Shown piece by piece: positions 6,156-9,523 of a DNA stretch of 9,523 nt (position 1 is the stretch's first letter; every line of letters starts with the position of its first letter). The notes below the pieces were generated by a model, which saw nothing but the letters and a program-made list of their open reading frames with translations, was not told the origin of the DNA and searched no databases. Where the stretch lies: positions 1-9,523 of the forward strand of contig JAQGIA010000065.1 of the NCBI GenBank assembly GCA_028291445.1, in the 5' to 3' direction. The stretch is from Belnapia sp. GTDB lineage: Bacteria; Pseudomonadota; Alphaproteobacteria; Acetobacterales; Acetobacteraceae. Position numbers and translations under genes: made by a program.

Positions 6156-7256
6156 ATGACCGCGCCGCTCATCCTCAGCGTCTTCTCGACCTTCGCGACC
6201 GGCGGGCCGCAGGTCCGCTTCGCCGCCATCGCCAATCGCTTCGGGCCGCGCTTCCGCCACGCCATCGTGGCGATGGACGGCAACCGCGCCTGTGCCGAAC
6301 GGCTCGATCCCGGCCTCGACGTCACTTGGCCGGCGGTGCCGATCCGCAAGGGCGCGACGCTGGCCAACCTGCTGACCTTCCGCCGCACCTTGCGGACGCT
6401 GCGGCCGGATGTGCTGGTGACCAGCAATTGGGGCAGCATCGAATGGGCGATGGCCAATGCTCCGTTTCCTTTGGCGCGGCCCATCATGCGGCATATCCAC
6501 ATCGAGGACGGCTTCGGCCCGGAGGAGCGCACGGCGCAGATCCCGCGCCGGGTCTGGGCCCGCCGCCTGCTGCTCGGCCGCCGCACCGTGGTGCTGCCCT
6601 CCCGCACTCTCTGGCGCATCGCCACCGGGGTCTGGCGGCTGCCGGAGGCGCGGCTGCGCTACCTGCCGAACGGCATCGACCTCAGGCGCTTCGCCGCTGC
6701 GGCACGGCCGGAGGGAGAGGGACCAGCGGGGGAGGGGCCGGTCATCGGCACCGTCGCCGCACTGCGGGCCGAGAAAAACCTCGGCCGGCTGCTGGAGGCC
6801 TTCGCGGCCTTGCCGCCCGCCCTGGCGGCACGGCTGGTGATCGTGGGCGACGGGCCGGCGCGGCCGGCGCTCGAAGCCCAGGCGGCGGCGCTCGGAATTG
6901 CCGGGCAGGTCCGCTTCGCCGGGCATGTGGCCGAGCCGGCCGCGCTCTACGCCAGCTTCGATATCTTCGCGCTGAGTTCCGATACTGAGCAGATGCCGCT
7001 CTCGGTGCTGGAGGCGATGGCCGCCGGCCTGCCCGTTGCGGCGACCGATGTGGGCGACGTGCGGGCGATGCTCGATCCGGCGAACGACGCCTATGTGGTG
7101 CCGCAGACGGCACCCGCCTTGGCGGCCGCCCTGGCCGGGCTGCTGGCCGATGCGCCGCGGCGCATGGCGATCGGCGCCGCCAATCGCGCCAAGGCCGAGC
7201 GGGACTACGACCAGGAGGCGATGTTCGAGGCCTATGCGGCGCTGTTCGTGGGCTGA
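6156..7256 (+). CDS. GT4-family glycosyltransferase
   Basis: A 366-residue GT-B fold enzyme of normal length for family 4, cytoplasmic or bound at the inner face of the membrane. The N-terminal half has the acceptor-side loop GGPQVR at 16-21. The C-terminal half has PNGID at 171-175, the strand IGTVAALRAEKN (K207 expected to contact donor phosphate), VIVGDGP at 228-234, and the E-x7-E signature E278...E286 in EQMPLSVLEAMAAGLPV. This is a retaining transferase that would add one sugar from a nucleotide-sugar to a lipid-linked chain. ATG 6156 follows the upstream TAA by 8 nt without a clear Shine-Dalgarno, so translation may depend on re-initiation by ribosomes leaving the fusion gene. The linker between the two domains contains a tandem pentapeptide (EGEGP, AGEGP). 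The last 25 bp overlap the end of the opposing GNAT gene. Sugar specificity cannot be deduced. Confidence 0.93.
   Translation: MTAPLILSVFSTFATGGPQVRFAAIANRFGPRFRHAIVAMDGNRACAERLDPGLDVTWPAVPIRKGATLANLLTFRRTLRTLRPDVLVTSNWGSIEWAMANAPFPLARPIMRHIHIEDGFGPEERTAQIPRRVWARRLLLGRRTVVLPSRTLWRIATGVWRLPEARLRYLPNGIDLRRFAAAARPEGEGPAGEGPVIGTVAALRAEKNLGRLLEAFAALPPALAARLVIVGDGPARPALEAQAAALGIAGQVRFAGHVAEPAALYASFDIFALSSDTEQMPLSVLEAMAAGLPVAATDVGDVRAMLDPANDAYVVPQTAPALAAALAGLLADAPRRMAIGAANRAKAERDYDQEAMFEAYAALFVG
6711..6740 (+). repeat. Two tandem 15-bp units in the GT4 interdomain linker
   Basis: GAGGGAGAGGGACCA (6711-6725) and GCGGGGGAGGGGCCG (6726-6740) match at most positions and encode EGEGP-AGEGP (residues 186-195), between the PNGID motif and the first strand of the donor-binding domain. 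Confidence 0.6.
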
Positions 7257-8389
7257 GCTGGGTCAGGCCGCATCCTGGCCTGCATCCTGGCTTGTATTAC
7301 GGCCCGCAGCCGCACCGCCAGCCCGGCCAGCGACCAGGGCCGCACCAGCTCGACCCACATTAGCTCCGACTCGGCATTGGCCAGGCTGCGCTTGTAGCGG
7401 CTGGCGCCGGCGAGCAGGTCATAGACCGCATCGCCTTCCGCCAGAGCCCGCTCTATCGCCAGCTGGTGGCAGGTCAGCCCCGGCTTGCCCTGCGGCCCGG
7501 CGCCGGCCAGGTCCAGCCCGCTCTGGTAGGCCGAGACCCGCCCGCCCAGCCGGAAGTTATACAAATAGCCGATGGCGCGGCCATCGCCCGCGACCACCCG
7601 CAGCAGATCCACTTCGCCCCGCCCCAACCCGCGCCCGATCAAAGTCCGGTGGAAGCGTTGCAGCCAGGGAGTGGCGAAGGCGCCGGGTTGGCCGCGCTCG
7701 CGCCAGCGCTCCGCATGCAGCGTAGCCAGCGCCGCCAGCCCATCGAGCGCCTCGGCCTCGGTCGCCGCCCGGATCAGCCGGGGGCCGCCATAATGCTTCG
7801 CCGAGCGGCGCAGCTGATAGCGGGTATTGGCGCTGAGGCTCGCCAGCCAATTCCCGCCGGCCTCGCGCACCCTGGCCAGGTCGACCAGCGGCACGGCCCG
7901 GGCCTGACGCCGCCAGGCCAGGCCGCCCGCCGCCGTGGCGACCGCAGGCGGGACGCCACTGAGCACCAGGCGTCGCACCCCACGCGCCGACCAGGCGGCC
8001 CGGAACAGCCAGGGCAGCACATCCGGGCGAAGTCCCGGGGCCAGCAGCGGGGCGTTGTGCTCGACGAAAGGCGCATCCAGGCCGGCATCGCCGCTTTCGG
8101 TCAGGCACAGCCGGCCGCGGCGGCGGTTGCACAGCGCCAGCCCGAGCGTCTGCCCGCCCACCGTCGCCCGCAGCACCACTGGATCGGGGAAGCGCTCCTC
8201 GGCGAGGCAACCGACCCAGGTCCAGCTTTGGAAGAAGCTCGGCTTCGCGCGCGCCTCCAGCGCGCGCCACTCGGCGCCGAGGGCCTCGAAGCTGTCGACC
8301 TGGGCGATCTCGATGCGGGGCGCTTCAGGCTTGGGCGCTTCGAACTGGGGCGTCTCAAGCTGGGCAACCTCCGCGTGACCAGGGCGCAT
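7232..8389 (-). CDS. CelD/BcsL-like GNAT acyltransferase (Acetyltransf_6 type)
   Basis: A 385-residue protein matching the GNAT-fold family named after cellulose-synthesis protein CelD/BcsL, found in many exopolysaccharide loci and related in fold to FemAB transferases. Visible hallmarks are PSFFQSWTWV at 50-59, LSANTRYQLRRS at 185-196, HAERWRERGQPG at 225-236, and a C-terminal GNAT region with AIGYLYNFRLGGRVSAYQSG at 272-291, KPGLTCHQLAIERA at 302-315 and YDLLAGASRYKRSLA at 323-337. It probably acylates an amino or hydroxyl group on the glycan or its precursor; the acyl donor is unknown. ATG 8389 is 31 nt after the methyltransferase stop and lacks a clear Shine-Dalgarno. The frame is open to 8932, but that extension is antisense-like text overlapping the methyltransferase. 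ATG 8461 is a weaker alternative. Residues 6-35 are pentapeptide repeats and the tail has a QARM duplication. Confidence 0.85.
   Translation of the reverse strand: MRPGHAEVAQLETPQFEAPKPEAPRIEIAQVDSFEALGAEWRALEARAKPSFFQSWTWVGCLAEERFPDPVVLRATVGGQTLGLALCNRRRGRLCLTESGDAGLDAPFVEHNAPLLAPGLRPDVLPWLFRAAWSARGVRRLVLSGVPPAVATAAGGLAWRRQARAVPLVDLARVREAGGNWLASLSANTRYQLRRSAKHYGGPRLIRAATEAEALDGLAALATLHAERWRERGQPGAFATPWLQRFHRTLIGRGLGRGEVDLLRVVAGDGRAIGYLYNFRLGGRVSAYQSGLDLAGAGPQGKPGLTCHQLAIERALAEGDAVYDLLAGASRYKRSLANAESELMWVELVRPWSLAGLAVRLRAVIQARMQARMRPDPAQPTNSAA
7270..7293 (-). repeat. 12-bp tandem duplication in the GNAT C-terminus
   Basis: On the plus strand GCATCCTGGCCT (7270-7281) is followed by GCATCCTGGCTT (7282-7293), with a decayed third copy at 7294-7305. 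In the GNAT frame the pair encodes QARM-QARM near the C-terminus. Confidence 0.65.
8288..8377 (-). repeat. 15-bp tandem units encoding an acidic/proline N-terminal tail of the GNAT protein
   Basis: On the plus strand the clearest units are GGGCGCTTCAGGCTT (8318-8332), GGGCGCTTCGAACTG (8333-8347) and GGGCGTCTCAAGCTG (8348-8362), with decayed copies on both sides in the same 15-bp register. In the GNAT frame they read AEVAQ, LETPQ, FEAPK, PEAPR, IEIAQ, VDSFE. The tail precedes the recognisable domain and is probably disordered or an extended spacer. Confidence 0.75.
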
Positions 8390-8403
8390 GCGGCGGATCG
8401 GAT

Positions 8404-8436
8404 CGGGCCTGGCCTGCGGGTCAGGCCCGCCGCAGG
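8404..8436. repeat. Two mutually exclusive stems at the methyltransferase-GNAT junction
   Basis: CGGGCCTG (8404-8411) pairs perfectly with CAGGCCCG (8422-8429) across a 10-nt loop. Alternatively CCTGCGG (8413-8419) pairs with CCGCAGG (8430-8436). The stems overlap, so only one can form. They contain the methyltransferase stop (8421-8423) and lie just before the GNAT start, on the minus-strand transcript. They could affect translation coupling, but short GC stems are common by chance in such GC-rich DNA. Confidence 0.4.
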
Positions 8437-9230
8437 GCGCGACGCCAGCGGCGCGCGACATCCAGCACCTCAGCCGAGACGCCGGTCGGGATGATCGCGT
8501 CATGCAGCTTGCGCTGCATGCTGTGGCGGGCCGAGATATGCGCGCCCATCGCTTCGAAGGCGGCGCGGATGGAATCGGCCTCCGCGGGCGAAGCATCGAA
8601 CAGCGCCTGCACCGGCGCCGGATAGTCGGTGCCCATGCCGAGCACGCCCAGGCCATGCGAATGATGCAGGGCGAAATTCGGTCGGCCGGCGCGCACCTCG
8701 TCCCAGAACCGCCATACCCCGAAATCCTCGTGCCGCACGTCGATGTCGTGGAACAGCACGACCGCATTGGGCGAGAGCTTGGGACGCCAGGTCTCGAAAT
8801 CATGGCGGACCGCTTCGTAGGTATGGAAGCCGTCGATATGCAGCAGGTCGAGACTGCCATCCTCGAAGCGGTCGATCGCCGCATCGAAGGGCATTTGCAG
8901 TAGTTCGGAGAAGCCGCTGTAAAGCGGGTCATGATGTGCCCGCAGGGAGGCGAGCACCTGGGCGCCGTAGCGGCCGTTGTGCTCGTCGCCCTGCCAAGTA
9001 TCGATGCCGCTGCAGCGGGTGGTCAGCCCGGCGCGGACCACTTCCTCGCAGAAGCAACAATAGGACAGGCCATGGAACACGCCGAGTTCGGCCAGGGTCC
9101 GTGGGCGCAACGCCGAGACGATCCAGAAGGCGAAGGGCGGCAGCCCGGACCAGGCGGAGGGCCAGGGCGGCGCGGCAGGCATCTCGGCGGGCAGGCGTGT
9201 TGCGAAGATCGCGGCGGAGCTGCTCAGCAT
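8421..9230 (-). CDS. Class I SAM-dependent methyltransferase (Methyltransf_24 type)
   Basis: A 269-residue protein with a Rossmann-type methyltransferase core. Motif I is LAELGVFHGLSY at 46-57, where E48 and G50 lie in the SAM-binding turn. GIDTW at 75-79 supplies the acidic residue after strand 2. LDLLHIDGFHTYEAVRHDF at 127-145 and VVLFHDIDVRHEDFGVWRFW at 157-176 are the His/Asp-rich motifs typical of the Methyltransf_24 group, which is frequent beside or fused to glycosyltransferases. It probably methylates a sugar hydroxyl during or after chain assembly; chain-end capping is one possibility. ATG 9230 is supported by a ribosome binding site. The gene lies between a truncated glycosyltransferase-like gene upstream (107-bp gap) and the GNAT acyltransferase downstream (31-bp gap), so it is probably part of one minus-strand operon. 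Acceptor identity is unknown. Confidence 0.87.
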   Translation of the reverse strand: MLSSSAAIFATRLPAEMPAAPPWPSAWSGLPPFAFWIVSALRPRTLAELGVFHGLSYCCFCEEVVRAGLTTRCSGIDTWQGDEHNGRYGAQVLASLRAHHDPLYSGFSELLQMPFDAAIDRFEDGSLDLLHIDGFHTYEAVRHDFETWRPKLSPNAVVLFHDIDVRHEDFGVWRFWDEVRAGRPNFALHHSHGLGVLGMGTDYPAPVQALFDASPAEADSIRAAFEAMGAHISARHSMQRKLHDAIIPTGVSAEVLDVARRWRRALRRA

Positions 9231-9236
9231 GGTCTA

Positions 9237-9240
9237 CCTC
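9237..9240 (-). promoter_or_regulatory. Ribosome binding site for the methyltransferase
   Basis: On the minus strand GAGG (complement of 9237-9240, within AATGAGGTAGACC) lies 6 nt before the ATG at 9230-9228. This supports the chosen start. Confidence 0.6.
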
Positions 9241-9337
9241 ATTGGCCGATCGGCGTGGATCCGACTGCAAGCGCGGCCCCGGTCGTCGATATCATGAAGA
9301 AACTCGGGGCGGGTACCCAATCATTGCGTCATGGTGA

Positions 9338-9523
9338 TCATGCCTGCTGGGGCCGCCGTGCGGGGTCGGCGCTCTCGCCCTGGCAAACCTGCAGGAAGTC
9401 GTTCGTCTTCTCCTCCCAGCCGGCTCGCCGCGCCGCCTCTAGCGCTTGGCACCGGATCGTCGCGTAGAGCGTCGGGTCGTCGTGCAGGCGGCGCATGGCG
9501 GCGGCGATTCCGGGCACCGAATG
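9338..9523 (-). CDS. Probable glycosyltransferase, C-terminal end (5' part outside window)
   Basis: Read from the right edge, the minus strand is open for 61 codons and stops at TGA (complement of 9338-9340). The peptide begins HSVPGIAAAMRRLHDDPTLY and continues with IRCQALEAARRAGWEEKTND, then FLQVC. A '..IAAAMRRLHDDP..Y..I..ALEAAR..GWE....' pattern is typical of the last two helices of GT4-type glycosyltransferases. The conserved donor-binding and E-x7-E motifs lie outside the window, so the family is inferred from this tail and from its neighbours. It ends 107 bp before the methyltransferase start on the same strand. That spacer has a 10-bp palindrome (GCCGATCGGC, 9245-9254) and no gene. 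Confidence 0.6.
   Translation of the reverse strand, partial: HSVPGIAAAMRRLHDDPTLYATIRCQALEAARRAGWEEKTNDFLQVCQGESADPARRPQQA

Noticed and set aside
8390..8932. N-terminal extension of the GNAT protein over the methyltransferase gene
   Set aside because: The extra 181 residues are Ser/Arg/Cys-rich and overlap, in another frame, the conserved HIDG and HDID motifs of the methyltransferase.
9231..9337. Possible minus-strand promoter before the methyltransferase (TTGGGT, then CATGAT)
   Set aside because: Only about half of the consensus bases match, and the spacer could simply be intra-operon.
8931..9467. A plus-strand open frame of 178 codons at the right end
   Set aside because: It overlaps the start of the methyltransferase and the end of the truncated glycosyltransferase on the minus strand and has no domain-like features.

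Overview
The window is a GC-rich stretch (about 70% G+C by eye) from what is probably an alphaproteobacterium, perhaps of the Rhodospirillales/Acetobacteraceae type. That placement is inferred from composition and gene style only. It carries eight protein-coding genes, two of them cut by the window edges. All look like surface-glycan (capsule, exopolysaccharide or LPS O-chain) synthesis and decoration genes. I see no RNA genes, insertion sequences, CRISPR arrays or defence genes.

Left arm, plus strand: the C-terminus of a glycosyltransferase-like protein (1-441); a HAD phosphatase fused to a UbiA-type membrane prenyltransferase (660-2192); a GT39/PMT_2-like polytopic glycosyltransferase (2362-3888); a Gfo/Idh/MocA oxidoreductase fused to an SDR-type epimerase/dehydratase (4006-6147); and a GT4 glycosyltransferase (6156-7256). 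Right arm, minus strand, read from the right edge: the C-terminus of a probable glycosyltransferase (9523-9338), a class I SAM-dependent methyltransferase (9230-8421) and a CelD/BcsL-like GNAT acyltransferase (8389-7232). The two arms converge and their last genes overlap tail to tail by 25 bp.

Working model (inference): the UbiA half resembles decaprenyl-phosphate phosphoribosyltransferase, the enzyme that starts lipid-linked pentose synthesis in mycobacteria. The fused HAD half could remove the 5'-phosphate, and the neighbouring GT39-like enzyme could use the resulting polyprenyl-phosphate sugar on the periplasmic side. The oxidoreductase-epimerase fusion would shape a sugar precursor, the GT4 enzymes would build the chain, and the methyltransferase and GNAT enzyme would decorate it.

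The most unexpected pattern is at the DNA level. Short degenerate repeats, mostly with a 15-bp period and encoding pentapeptides, sit in N-terminal tails or interdomain linkers of four different genes, and also just upstream of one start codon.
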